DNA from: Actinoplanes sp. DH11
GTDB taxonomy: Bacteria; Actinomycetota; Actinomycetes; Mycobacteriales; Micromonosporaceae
Assembly: GCF_020873875.1 (NCBI RefSeq)
Contig: NZ_JAHWGU010000018.1
Coordinates: 1 to 64,000 of the forward strand
Direction: 5' to 3'
Length of the DNA: 64,000 nt
The notes beneath the pieces are model-generated. The model did no database searches. It had not been told where the DNA came from and saw only the letters and a program-made list of their open reading frames with translations. Both the position numbers and the translations under genes were made by a program. Below are positions 17,348-25,200 of the stretch, piece by piece. How positions within the stretch are numbered: position 1 is the first letter of the stretch; each line of letters begins with the position of its first letter.

Positions 17348-17695
17348 ACAGCGCGGCCTCAGTGGTCTAATGTTCGCCATGCGCCGTTGCGAGTTCTTCC
17401 CCCGTGGAATTCGCAGCGGCGCCCTAATTTGCCGACCGGCCCATCCCGGCATCCCCCGACCGTCCGATGCGGACTCAGTCGTCCCGGTGAACTTTCTTGA
17501 GCGATGCTCGACTGTGGCCTAGGCTTCTCTTCGGCTCATCAACCTCAGTTTATGGTCGGCCGGCATCGGGGGATGTGCATCGGCGTCATCGCTGCTACCT
17601 GGCGTGATCGTCGCTGCTCATGGCGTTGTCGCTGCCCATGATGGTCACCGGTGAGCTGCGAGGTCCAGCGGCGGGCCGGCGGGGAGTGGTGCGGG
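17348..17695. other. Intergenic region with promoter for the EspR-like gene
   Basis: This 348-bp stretch holds no credible gene. The most useful signal is TTGAGC (17497-17502), a 17-bp spacer and TAGGCT (17520-17525), given separately. A leader of about 165 nt would follow. Small inverted words (GAGC-GAT-GCTC near 17500) overlap the -35 region and could be a regulator site. Confidence 0.5.
17497..17525 (+). promoter_or_regulatory. Candidate promoter of the EspR-like gene
   Basis: TTGAGC and TAGGCT are separated by exactly 17 bp and match the TTGNNN/TANNNT pattern of the main actinomycete sigma factor. Predicted start of transcription is near 17532. Confidence 0.45.
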
Positions 17696-18103
17696 ATGCC
17701 CGGATCTGAGGGTGCCTCCTCGTTCGCCGAAAAGCTGGACCGGCTGTTCCGCGCCACGGGCCGCCCGGAGCCGAGCTACATGTCGGTTGCCGAGGCGATC
17801 CGGGCCGGGCAGGGCGTAGCGATCTCGCACACCTACATCTGGCAACTGCGGACCGGCCGCCGCGACAACCCGACTGTGCAGCATCTGACAGCGCTGGCCA
17901 CCTATTTCGGCGTGCCGGCCGCCTACTTCGTCGACGACGACACCACCCGCCGCGTCAACGGCCAGCTGGACCTGCTGCACACCCTGCGCGACGCCGGCAT
18001 CACCGAGATGGCACTACGGGCGGCCGACGTGTCCCCGCGCGGCCGAGCCGCCATCAACGAGGCGATCCGGCAGATCTGGGAGTCGGAGCACCCCCGGGGC
18101 TGA
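17696..18103 (+). CDS. EspR-like XRE-family DNA-binding protein
   Basis: A 135-residue helix-turn-helix protein of the type represented by Mycobacterium EspR. Matching signatures are SSFAEKLDRLF at the N-terminus, the HTH core SHTYIWQLRTGRRDNPTVQH (about 60-79), ALATYFGVPAAYFVDDD, and a C-terminal dimerisation region LRDAGITEMALRAADVSP. Such proteins bind several sites and act as nucleoid-associated regulators. I prefer the ATG at 17696 with GGGGAG upstream over the in-frame ATG at 17651. In actinomycetes this type of regulator often neighbours an ImmA/IrrE-like protein and a membrane protein; both occur here beyond an insertion sequence. Confidence 0.8.
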   Translation: MPGSEGASSFAEKLDRLFRATGRPEPSYMSVAEAIRAGQGVAISHTYIWQLRTGRRDNPTVQHLTALATYFGVPAAYFVDDDTTRRVNGQLDLLHTLRDAGITEMALRAADVSPRGRAAINEAIRQIWESEHPRG

Positions 18104-18163
18104 GCGCTTCAGCCGGCCCCTGTCACGCTTCAGCTCGGGGAGTCGGAGCACCCCCGGGGCTTA
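18078..18163. repeat. Duplicated 3' end of the EspR-like gene, second copy split by the IS
   Basis: The stretch 18078-18123 (gene end, stop codon and 20 bp beyond) recurs at 18137-18163 and continues, after the insertion sequence, at 19115-19134. In the second copy the TGA stop position reads TTA. Joining 18163 to 19115 restores the pattern, which shows that a tandem duplication of about 60 bp existed before the insertion. Confidence 0.85.
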
Positions 18164-18188
18164 GAGCGCATCTGACGGATCATCACGG

Positions 18189-18563
18189 ATGACTGTGGTC
18201 GATCGTTGGCGTGTTGTGGCTGGTGATCTGACTGATCAGGAGTGGGAGCGGCTGGAACCGTTGTTGCCGTCCATGGCACCGCAGCGGGGTGGCCGGTGGC
18301 GTGATCACCGGCAGGTGATCAACGGGATCCTGTGGCGGATCGACAACGGCGCGAAGTGGGATCAGATCCCGGAGCGGTACGGTCCGGCGAAGACATGTTA
18401 CGACCGTTTCTCCCGGTGGGAGCAGGACGGCACCTGGGCGCGCATCGAGCGGCATCTGCAAACGCAGGCCGATGCCGACGGCGATCTCGACTGGCGCGCG
18501 CAGGTCGACTCCACCATCGTCCGGGCGCACCAGCACGCCGCCGGGGCGCGTAAAGGGGGCTGA
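18189..18563 (+). CDS. IS5-family transposase, N-terminal frame (OrfA)
   Basis: A 124-residue protein with the DUF4096-type N-terminal domain of IS5 transposases (DLTDQEWERLEPLLP, GRWRDHRQVINGILWR, GAKWDQIPERYGPAKTCYDR). The first catalytic Asp of the DDE triad is in WRAQVDSTIVRAHQHAAG near the end. The frame stops at TGA 18561-18563 just after AAAGGGGG. Slippage of -1 on that run would fuse it to the downstream frame and create the full transposase of about 300 residues. Confidence 0.88.
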   Translation: MTVVDRWRVVAGDLTDQEWERLEPLLPSMAPQRGGRWRDHRQVINGILWRIDNGAKWDQIPERYGPAKTCYDRFSRWEQDGTWARIERHLQTQADADGDLDWRAQVDSTIVRAHQHAAGARKGG

Positions 18564-18592
18564 GTCCGGCCGACTCGCGGGCAGCCCAAGGG

Positions 18593-19096
18593 ATGGGTCG
18601 CTCGCGAGGAAGACTGACCACCAAACTGCATCTGCTGGCCGAAGGACGTGGGCGCAGCCTGGTCAAGCGGCTCACACCCGGACAGGCCTCCGACACCAAG
18701 GAACTCGTGCCGCTGCTGGACAACGTTGCGGTGGCCCGGCCCGGAGGCATCGGCCGGCCCCGCAAACGGCTTGATCACCTGACTGCGGACAAGGCGTACG
18801 GGTCGAAGGCCAACCGGCGTTCACTGCGAGCCCGGCGGATCCCGCACACCATCCCAGAACGCGATGATGTGCGCAGAAGCCGCGCTCGTAAGGGATCCCG
18901 GGGTGGACGGCCGCCGAACTTCAACGGACAGCGGTACAAGGACCGTAACCAGGTGGAACGGGCCTTCAACAGGCTCAAGCAGTTCCGGGCCGTCGCCACC
19001 CGGTACGACAAGCTCAAAGACCGTTACGAGGCAACGGTAACCATCGCCTCGATCATGATCTGGCTCCGCGCGAAACCCGACCGGAGCTCACCATGA
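18593..19096 (+). CDS. IS5-family transposase, C-terminal frame (OrfB)
   Basis: A 167-residue frame encoding the rest of the DDE catalytic domain: GRLTTKLHLLAEGRG, then the second Asp in TADKAYGSKANRR and the Glu in RNQVERAFNRLKQFRAVATR. The frame is open from 18554, directly after an in-frame TAA at 18551-18553, so the only window in which ribosomes can enter it from OrfA is the AAAGGGGG run. It is probably made only as the OrfA-OrfB fusion; the ATG at 18593 is nominal. Confidence 0.88.
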   Translation: MGRSRGRLTTKLHLLAEGRGRSLVKRLTPGQASDTKELVPLLDNVAVARPGGIGRPRKRLDHLTADKAYGSKANRRSLRARRIPHTIPERDDVRRSRARKGSRGGRPPNFNGQRYKDRNQVERAFNRLKQFRAVATRYDKLKDRYEATVTIASIMIWLRAKPDRSSP

Positions 19097-19119
19097 TCCG
19101 TCAGATGCGCTCTAGCGCT

Positions 19120-20475
19120 TCAGCCGGCCCTGTCCCGGCCCTGTGCGGTCGTTCCTGCGCCGGTCTCCGCGCCTGCTCCGGGGCTCTCGCCAGGTCCGGT
19201 CCCGGCGGCCGTCCGATGCGCCGCCGTCGCCTTCCCTTCACGGCGGAACGCACGACTCACCCGGGAAAGCCAGGCCACCTCGTCGGCCATCTCCGGCCCG
19301 ACCGGAGTCCAGCGTCCGGGCGGTTCCACCAGCGCCGCACCGGCAGCCCGTCGCCGCAGAGCCACCACAATCCGCCGCGCCTCCACCACCGCCGGATCCC
19401 TGCCCTCGCCGGCCGCCTGTTCCCCGGCCGCCTGTTCCCCGGCCGCCTGTTCCCCGGCTTGCGCCTTCCCGGCCGCCGTTTCTCCGGCCGCCTGTTCCCC
19501 GGCCGCCTGTTCCCCGGCTTGCGCCTTCCCAGCCGCCGTTTCTCCGGCCGCCGTTTCGCCGCTCGGCTCTGTGCCGGTCCGTCGTTCGCCGTGTGCGTCC
19601 GCCTCGGCCTGCGCCGGCACATGATGGCGCAGGGCGAGCATGCCGTCCCGGATCTCGATCACGCGCCGGTACACCCGCAGCCGCGCACCCGCCTCACCAG
19701 TCATCGCCAGCGCCGCCCGCGCCGGCCGCATCAGCACCACCTCCGGGTAGGCGTCCCGCATCGCCGCCCACAGCGGACGCAGGACCAGAAGCGAGTGGTA
19801 CGCCCGGAGCACCGTCCCCACCCGCACCACCACCGGCACCGAGCCCCCGCCGACGTAGAGCAGCACCCCACCGGTGCGCAGTGCCGAAACCCACGGCTCC
19901 CAGGCCGGCAGATCCAGTGGCGCGCCGGCCCCCCTCGCCGTGATCAGCAGCGCCTTCACCGTCGCGTACCCGGACAGGATCGCGATCCCGGCCGCCATGG
20001 TCAGCAGCCCGCCTCGCAGTGACCCGGCCGGCGCGGCCCGGCCGATGATCGTGCACGCCCGCGCGCACATCAGCAGCACGAGGGCGAGGTAGGCGTTGAC
20101 GACCGTCCAGTACGCCACCTGTGACCCTGTCGGCGCGTCCGGCGGGAAGGACGAACCGGGCGGTTCGTGCAGCGCCGAGACCGACATGAACGCGAGCACT
20201 GCGCCGGTGAGGGTGCGCTGCGCCCAGGGCCGCCCGGCGGCGGTGACCAGGCAGACGAACCGCAGCAGCAGGTGCGCGGCGACGACGGCGCACAGGTGCG
20301 CGGCGACCGGGGCGGGCCGGCCGGCGGCGTGGGCGGGCAGCGCCAGCGTGACGGTGAGAGCACAGGCCAGCAGGTTCGCCCAGAGCACGCGGTGGCGGAC
20401 GTCGCGGCGCAGGCTCGGCAGCCGTGTCACGACGGCGACCCAGAGCACCACCGAGACGCCGGCGGCGACAGTCAC
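19120..20475 (-). CDS. MAB_1171c-like polytopic membrane protein
   Basis: A 451-residue membrane protein. The first half (to about residue 225) has about seven hydrophobic helices; the second half is cytoplasmic and ends in a conserved-looking EARRIVVALRRRAAG ... GRWTPVGPEMADEVAWLSRVSRAFRREGK region. It resembles the putative membrane proteins (MAB_1171c type) that occur with ImmA/IrrE-like proteins and XRE regulators in actinomycetes. A Glu/Gln/Ala/Gly repeat (GEQAA, GKAQA, GETAA pentapeptides, about residues 305-355) interrupts the cytoplasmic part. It starts at a GTG 31 bp after the metallopeptidase stop, so the two are one operon. Function unknown. Confidence 0.75.
   Translation of the reverse strand: MTVAAGVSVVLWVAVVTRLPSLRRDVRHRVLWANLLACALTVTLALPAHAAGRPAPVAAHLCAVVAAHLLLRFVCLVTAAGRPWAQRTLTGAVLAFMSVSALHEPPGSSFPPDAPTGSQVAYWTVVNAYLALVLLMCARACTIIGRAAPAGSLRGGLLTMAAGIAILSGYATVKALLITARGAGAPLDLPAWEPWVSALRTGGVLLYVGGGSVPVVVRVGTVLRAYHSLLVLRPLWAAMRDAYPEVVLMRPARAALAMTGEAGARLRVYRRVIEIRDGMLALRHHVPAQAEADAHGERRTGTEPSGETAAGETAAGKAQAGEQAAGEQAAGETAAGKAQAGEQAAGEQAAGEQAAGEGRDPAVVEARRIVVALRRRAAGAALVEPPGRWTPVGPEMADEVAWLSRVSRAFRREGKATAAHRTAAGTGPGESPGAGAETGAGTTAQGRDRAG
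19408..19555. repeat. 15-bp tandem repeat inside the membrane-protein gene
   Basis: About ten copies of GGCCGCCTGTTCCCC and variants run in frame through the coding sequence and encode the GEQAA/GKAQA/GETAA pentapeptides. A larger block of two or three units is itself duplicated, indicating stepwise expansion. Confidence 0.88.
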
Positions 20476-20506
20476 GAGCCCCGCCCGGTCCCGCGCCGGG
20501 CCCCGC

Positions 20507-21181
20507 TCACGGTGGAGGCGCGCCGAGGGCGTCGGCGACCCGGTGGACCGCGGTGTCGAGGGTCGCGTTGCCGAAGAGCGTCAGGTTCGGTTCACGCCCA
20601 CTCGGTCCACCGCTCCGGGCGGTACGGATCATCGAGGCCAGCATCTCCGCCTCCCGCTCCTGCTCACAGGTGTAAGAGGCCCGCCCCAGCACCCGGCCGA
20701 CCCCTCTCCGGCCGCCCCCGACTTCACCGGGCGCGAGCTGGCCGCCCCCGAGCTGGCCGCCGCCGGCCGGGCCGCCACCGACCGGGCCGCCGCCGGTCTG
20801 GCCGGCGCTGAGCTGGGTGGGGTCGGTCAGCACCTGGCCGACCAGTGCCGGGCCGAGGTCGGGAAAGAGTTGCCCCGGCAGCTTGCCTCCGCCGTGCGCG
20901 CAGAGGATGTGGGCGATCTCGTGCAGCACGATGTGCTCGGCGTGCAGCGGTGACGTGTCGGCGTCGTAGAAGACGTAGTCGGCGCCGGTCAGCCCCAGCC
21001 ACAGCCCGCACGGTGCGCCCGGGCCGAGACCCGGCAGCGGGCGCCGGTGCAGCGGCCGCCCACGGGAGGCGGCGACCTCGGCGCAGAAGGCGTCGAGATC
21101 GAACGGGTCGGGAACGCGGATGCCGCGCAACCGTCGCGCGCACCGCCGCCGGAGCGACACCGGCACCCGCAGTCCACCCAT
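20507..21181 (-). CDS. ImmA/IrrE-like zinc metallopeptidase-domain protein
   Basis: A protein of about 224 residues. It begins with LRRRCARRLRGIRVPDPFDL, typical of the actinobacterial group, and has the zinc-protease motif HEIAH in HIVLHEIAHILCAHGG, followed by an ERE motif (EQEREAEMLASMI) carrying the downstream Glu. ImmA/IrrE peptidases cleave or sense regulators in stress and mobile-element control. A Gly-rich repeat (TGGGPVGGGPAGGGQLGGGQ) is inserted between the two motifs. Start is uncertain: the ATG at 21181 has no clear ribosome binding site, and GTGs at 21166 or 21160 are alternatives. It precedes the membrane protein on the same strand. Confidence 0.78.
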   Translation of the reverse strand: MGGLRVPVSLRRRCARRLRGIRVPDPFDLDAFCAEVAASRGRPLHRRPLPGLGPGAPCGLWLGLTGADYVFYDADTSPLHAEHIVLHEIAHILCAHGGGKLPGQLFPDLGPALVGQVLTDPTQLSAGQTGGGPVGGGPAGGGQLGGGQLAPGEVGGGRRGVGRVLGRASYTCEQEREAEMLASMIRTARSGGPSGREPNLTLFGNATLDTAVHRVADALGAPPP

Positions 21182-21373
21182 TGGAGAAACGCTACCGCGA
21201 TGCCGTCGATGCGCGTAACTGCGCGGAGAGACCATGATTCGATCACTGTTCTTCGTGGTGGTGTGGAAAAAGTCATGTGGCTGTTAACTATTCGCTGTCA
21301 GCGTGCTTAGCCTTACGAATCCCGGGGCAGGAACCACTTCGGCCGCGGATTCTTAACCGGAGGTGGGTGCGGC

Positions 21374-24052
21374 ATGAAGTTCGTCTACGACTTCCACGAG
21401 GGAAACAAGGATCTCAAAGACCTGCTGGGTGGCAAGGGCGCCAATCTCGCGGAGATGACGAACTTGGGCCTGCCCGTTCCGCCCGGATTCACGATCACCA
21501 CTGAGGCGTGCCAGCAATATCTGCGGAACGGCACGCACGTCGAAGGTCTCGGCGCCGAGATCGACGAGCACCTCGCCACCCTGGAGCAGGCCATGGGCCG
21601 CCGCCTCGGTGACCCGGCCGACCCGCTGCTCGTCTCGGTGCGCTCGGGCGCCAAGTTCTCCATGCCGGGGATGATGGAGACCGTTCTCAACGTCGGCCTC
21701 AACGACGAGTCGGTGGCCGGGCTGTCCCGGCAGGCCGGCGGCAACGACCGGTTCGCCTGGGACTCGTACCGGCGGCTGATCCAGATGTTCGGCAAGACCG
21801 TCTGTGAGGTGCCGGGGCACGAGTTCGAGGACGCGCTGCACGAGGCGAAGGTGAGCAAGGGCGTCACGGACGACGTCCAGCTCGACGCCGACGACCTGCG
21901 GGCGCTCGTCAGCGCGTACAAGAAGGTGTTCGTCAAGCACACCGGCCACGAGTTCCCGCAGGACCCGCGCGAGCAGATGGACCGGGCGATCGCCGCCGTC
22001 TTCCGCTCGTGGAACGCCGACCGTGCCGTTCTTTACCGCCGGCAGGAGCGGATCCCCGCGGACCTGGGCACCGCCGTGAACGTGGTGGCCATGGTCTTCG
22101 GCAATCTGGGCGCCGACTCCGGCACCGGCGTCGCCTTCACCCGTGACCCGGCCACCGGGGAGCAGGGCGTCTACGGCGATTACCTGTCCAACGCCCAGGG
22201 CGAGGACGTGGTCGCCGGCATCCGTAACACGCTGGCGCTCGCCGACCTGGAACGGCTCGACAAGAAGTCCTACGACGAGCTGATGCAGATCATGGCGACG
22301 CTCGAAGGCCATTACCGCGACCTGTGCGACATCGAGTTCACCATCGAGCGTGGCAAGCTCTGGATGCTGCAGACCCGGGTCGGCAAGCGCACCGCGGCGG
22401 CCGCCTTCACCATCGCGAACCAGCTCGTCGACGAGGGTGTGATCGACCTCGACGAGGCGCTCGTGCGGGTCAACGGCGCCCAGCTGGGGCAGCTGATGTT
22501 CCCTCGTTTCGACCTCTCCGGAGACCCTGCGTCCATCACCCGGGGCGTCGGTGCGTCGCCGGGCGCCGCGTTCGGCGAGGTGGTCTTCACCGCGCAGCGT
22601 GCCGTAGAGGTGGCCGCCGAGGGAAAGCCGGTGATCCTGGTCCGCCGCGAGACCAACCCCGACGACCTGCCCGGCATGATCGCCGCGCAGGGCATCCTGA
22701 CCAGCCGTGGCGGCAAGACGTCGCACGCGGCAGTGGTCGCCCGCGGCATGGGCAAGACCTGTGTCTGCGGCGCCGACGAGATCGAGGTCGGCCCGTCCTC
22801 GTTCACCGTCGGCGGCACCGACGTCCAGGAGGGCGACACCATCTCCATCGACGGCACTACCGGCCGCGTCTACCTCGGGGAGGTGCCGGTGCGGCCCAGC
22901 GAGGTCGTGCAGTACTTCGAGGGCGACCTGGACCCGGCGCAGGCCAACGATCCGCTGGTCAGCGCCGTGCACCTGATCATCACGCACGCCGACTCCCGGC
23001 GCCGCCTCACGGTGCGGACCAACGCCGACACCGGCGCCGACGCGGCCCGGGCCCGGCGTTTCGGAGCGCAGGGGATCGGCCTGTGCCGGACCGAGCACAT
23101 GTTCCTCGGCGACCGCCGGGAGCTGGTGGAGCGGCTCATCCTGGCGCGTTCCGAGGCGGAGCGGGACGAGGCTCTGGCCGCGCTGCAGCCGTTGCAGCGG
23201 GCCGATTTCCTGGACATTTTCCGGGAGATGAACGGCCTGCCGGTCACCATCCGGCTGATCGACCCGCCGCTGCACGAGTTCCTCCCGTCGCTGGAGGAGC
23301 TCGCGGTGCGGGTGGCCGTGGCTCATGAGCACGGCCGCCGGGTCGAGCACGACGAGAAGATGCTCGCCGCCGTGCGCCGGATGCACGAGCAGAACCCGAT
23401 GCTGGGGCTGCGCGGTGTCCGTCTGGGCCTGGTCATCCCGGGACTGTTCGCGATGCAGGTCCGCGCCATCGCCGAGGCGGCGGTCGCGCTGGCGGCCGAG
23501 GGGGGCCGGCCCCGTCCGGAGATCATGGTCCCGCTGGTCGGCGCGGTGCAGGAGCTCGAGACGGTCCGCGCCGAGGCCGAGAAGATTATCGCCTCGGTCG
23601 TGGCGGACGCGGGCGTGGAGATCCTGATCGGCACGATGATCGAGGTGCCGCGGGCCGCCCTGACCGCCGGGCAGATCGCCGAGGCCGCCGAGTTCTTCTC
23701 CTTCGGCACCAACGACCTCACCCAGATGGCCTGGGGCTTCTCCCGGGACGACGTCGAAGGCGCGTTCTTCTGGCGGTACCTGGAGCTGGGCATCTTCGGT
23801 ATCTCTCCCTTCGAGTCGATCGACGCCGACGGCGTGGGCCGGTTGATCCGGATCGCGGCCGAGGAGGGCCGCGAGGCCCGGCCCGGCCTGAAGCTCGGTG
23901 TCTGCGGCGAGCACGGCGGCGACCCCGACTCGGTGCACTTCTTCCACGAGGTCGGCCTGGATTACGTGTCCTGCTCTCCTTTCCGGGTCCCGATCGCCCG
24001 CCTGGAGGCGGGCCGTGCGGCAGTCGAGTCAGCGGGTTCCGACCACCGCTGA
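21374..24052 (+). CDS. ppdK: Pyruvate, phosphate dikinase
   Basis: An 892-residue enzyme interconverting pyruvate, ATP and phosphate with phosphoenolpyruvate, AMP and pyrophosphate. Domain order is complete: N-terminal nucleotide-binding domain (LLGGKGANLAEMTNLGLPVP, SVRSGAKFSMPGMMETVLN), central phosphohistidine domain with His about 451 in GGKTSHAAVVARGMGKTC, and PEP-binding TIM barrel with IGLCRTEHMF, FSFGTNDLTQMAWGF and catalytic Cys about 844 in GVCGEHGGDP. Length equals the family norm (about 880-900). GGAGG lies 10 bp before the ATG. It is monocistronic and followed by a stem-loop. Confidence 0.96.
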   Translation: MKFVYDFHEGNKDLKDLLGGKGANLAEMTNLGLPVPPGFTITTEACQQYLRNGTHVEGLGAEIDEHLATLEQAMGRRLGDPADPLLVSVRSGAKFSMPGMMETVLNVGLNDESVAGLSRQAGGNDRFAWDSYRRLIQMFGKTVCEVPGHEFEDALHEAKVSKGVTDDVQLDADDLRALVSAYKKVFVKHTGHEFPQDPREQMDRAIAAVFRSWNADRAVLYRRQERIPADLGTAVNVVAMVFGNLGADSGTGVAFTRDPATGEQGVYGDYLSNAQGEDVVAGIRNTLALADLERLDKKSYDELMQIMATLEGHYRDLCDIEFTIERGKLWMLQTRVGKRTAAAAFTIANQLVDEGVIDLDEALVRVNGAQLGQLMFPRFDLSGDPASITRGVGASPGAAFGEVVFTAQRAVEVAAEGKPVILVRRETNPDDLPGMIAAQGILTSRGGKTSHAAVVARGMGKTCVCGADEIEVGPSSFTVGGTDVQEGDTISIDGTTGRVYLGEVPVRPSEVVQYFEGDLDPAQANDPLVSAVHLIITHADSRRRLTVRTNADTGADAARARRFGAQGIGLCRTEHMFLGDRRELVERLILARSEAERDEALAALQPLQRADFLDIFREMNGLPVTIRLIDPPLHEFLPSLEELAVRVAVAHEHGRRVEHDEKMLAAVRRMHEQNPMLGLRGVRLGLVIPGLFAMQVRAIAEAAVALAAEGGRPRPEIMVPLVGAVQELETVRAEAEKIIASVVADAGVEILIGTMIEVPRAALTAGQIAEAAEFFSFGTNDLTQMAWGFSRDDVEGAFFWRYLELGIFGISPFESIDADGVGRLIRIAAEEGREARPGLKLGVCGEHGGDPDSVHFFHEVGLDYVSCSPFRVPIARLEAGRAAVESAGSDHR

Positions 24053-24065
24053 GTGATGAGCTGAG

Positions 24066-24090
24066 CCGGCGGCGTTGCGTTTGCCGCCGG
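24066..24090 (+). terminator. Stem-loop after ppdK
   Basis: CCGGCGGC and GCCGCCGG form a perfect 8-bp stem with a 9-nt loop, 13 bp after the ppdK stop. No T-run follows. The 5' arm can alternatively pair as GAGCCGGC with GCCGGCTC at 24099-24106. Confidence 0.55.
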
Positions 24091-24359
24091 ACTCTGAGGC
24101 CGGCTCGGGGACAATGGCGTCTCCGGGCCGGCTTCATTTCCGGACCACCTTCCGGCGCGGCCGGTCACATTGATCACCGCCTTGGCATGGTCCGGTTCAA
24201 CAATTTGCTTGCCCGGCGTGTAAAAGGCTCGGCAACCCTCACCTCTTAAGACGCGTCGCCGGGCCGCCCCTGTTTACCGCGGGCGCGAGGAAGGTATCGG
24301 GCGGGTGGAAGCGCATCGATCCGCCGGATGGTGCCGCGAACCGGGCTAGCGTCCGGGGC
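24091..24359. other. Intergenic region between ppdK and the VOC-protein gene
   Basis: No credible gene. Around 24195-24225 there is an AT-richer island (CAACAATTTGC, TGTAAAAGG) that may hold the promoter of the downstream gene, but no well-spaced -35/-10 pair is convincing. The rest is ordinary GC-rich spacer. Confidence 0.4.
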
Positions 24360-24770
24360 ATGACTTCTCGACTGAACCCGTACCTGTCGTTCAACGGCAA
24401 CGCCCGCGAAGCTGTCGAGTTCTACCGCGACGTCTTCGGCGGCGAGCTGACCGTTTCGACGTTCGGTGAGTTCGGCACGCCGGACCCCGGCATCCAGGAC
24501 AAGGTCATGCACGCGCAGCTGGAGACGCCCCAGGGCTACACGCTGATGGCGTCGGACTGCCCGCCCGGCATGCCGTGGAACCCCGGTGACACGGTCACGG
24601 TCAGCCTGAGCGGGGACGCGGGCGACGGCCTGCGGGAGGTGTGGGCCCGCCTCGCCGAGGGCGGCACGGTGGGCGTGCCGCTGGAGAAGCAGATGTGGGG
24701 CGACGAGTTCGGCCAGCTCGTCGACCGGTTCGGCGTGCCGTGGATGGTGAACGTGGTGCAGCCGGCCTGA
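24360..24770 (+). CDS. VOC (glyoxalase/PhnB-like) family protein
   Basis: A 136-residue protein of the vicinal oxygen chelate superfamily, PhnB-like subgroup: LNPYLSFNGNAREAVEFYRDVFGGEL at the start is diagnostic in pattern, and the C-terminal GQLVDRFGVPWMVNV closes the second beta-alpha-beta module. Members often bind a metal, but many PhnB-like proteins have no known reaction. It starts at an ATG and converges with the DUF4259 gene, with 16 bp between the stops. Confidence 0.88.
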   Translation: MTSRLNPYLSFNGNAREAVEFYRDVFGGELTVSTFGEFGTPDPGIQDKVMHAQLETPQGYTLMASDCPPGMPWNPGDTVTVSLSGDAGDGLREVWARLAEGGTVGVPLEKQMWGDEFGQLVDRFGVPWMVNVVQPA

Positions 24771-24786
24771 CACCAGAGAACACGGC

Positions 24787-25200
24787 CTAGCCTGCCGACT
24801 CCAGGGCCGCACGGACCGGGCGCAGGGCGGTGAGGGCCTTCGGCAGGCTGTCCTCCCACAGTTCGCTCCACTCGGAGTCGTCGCCGGCCACCCGGTCGAG
24901 GGCGCGCAGCGCCAGCGGTGGCAGGTCGGCGGGGATCTCCAGGGTGCCGCCCCCGGTCAGGAAATCCGGGGCGTAGGGCGAGGTGAGCTGAGATCCGCCG
25001 GGCAGCTGAGAGGCGACGACGGCCGCGGCGGCGACGGCTGCCGCGCCGAGGTCGCCCTCCACGTACTCGCTCTCGTGCAGGACCTCGGTGAGGGTGTCGC
25101 GGATCAGTTCGACACGCCGGGCGGGGTCGGTGTCCTGCAGGTCGCCGCACCAGTCGGCCGCGCTGTCGTTGTCGAACGGCCCGAAGTCCCACGTACCCAT
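24787..25200 (-). CDS. DUF4259 domain-containing protein
   Basis: A 137-residue protein with the DUF4259 N-terminus MGTWDFGPFDNDSAADWCGD and the later LRALDRVAGDDSEWSELWED segment. The family is widespread in bacteria and has no known function. The ATG at 25200 has GGAGGACA upstream at a good distance; frames that continue upstream lack this signal. No membrane segment is predicted. Confidence 0.88.
   Translation of the reverse strand: MGTWDFGPFDNDSAADWCGDLQDTDPARRVELIRDTLTEVLHESEYVEGDLGAAAVAAAAVVASQLPGGSQLTSPYAPDFLTGGGTLEIPADLPPLALRALDRVAGDDSEWSELWEDSLPKALTALRPVRAALESAG

Larger units (their letters stand above)
18164..19112 (+). mobile_element. IS5-family insertion sequence (IS427-group-like), about 949 bp
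   Basis: The element has perfect 20-bp terminal inverted repeats, starting GAGCGCATCTGACGGATCAT on the left and its exact complement at 19093-19112. A TA dinucleotide lies on both outer sides (18162-18163 and 19113-19114), the 2-bp target duplication usual for this group. It carries two overlapping transposase frames joined by a probable -1 frameshift. Intact ends and intact frames suggest a recent, possibly still active, insertion. Confidence 0.92.

Noticed and set aside
21353..23947. An 864-residue minus-strand frame opposite ppdK
   Set aside because: It is a His/Arg/Gly-rich shadow; the plus strand encodes a complete pyruvate phosphate dikinase.
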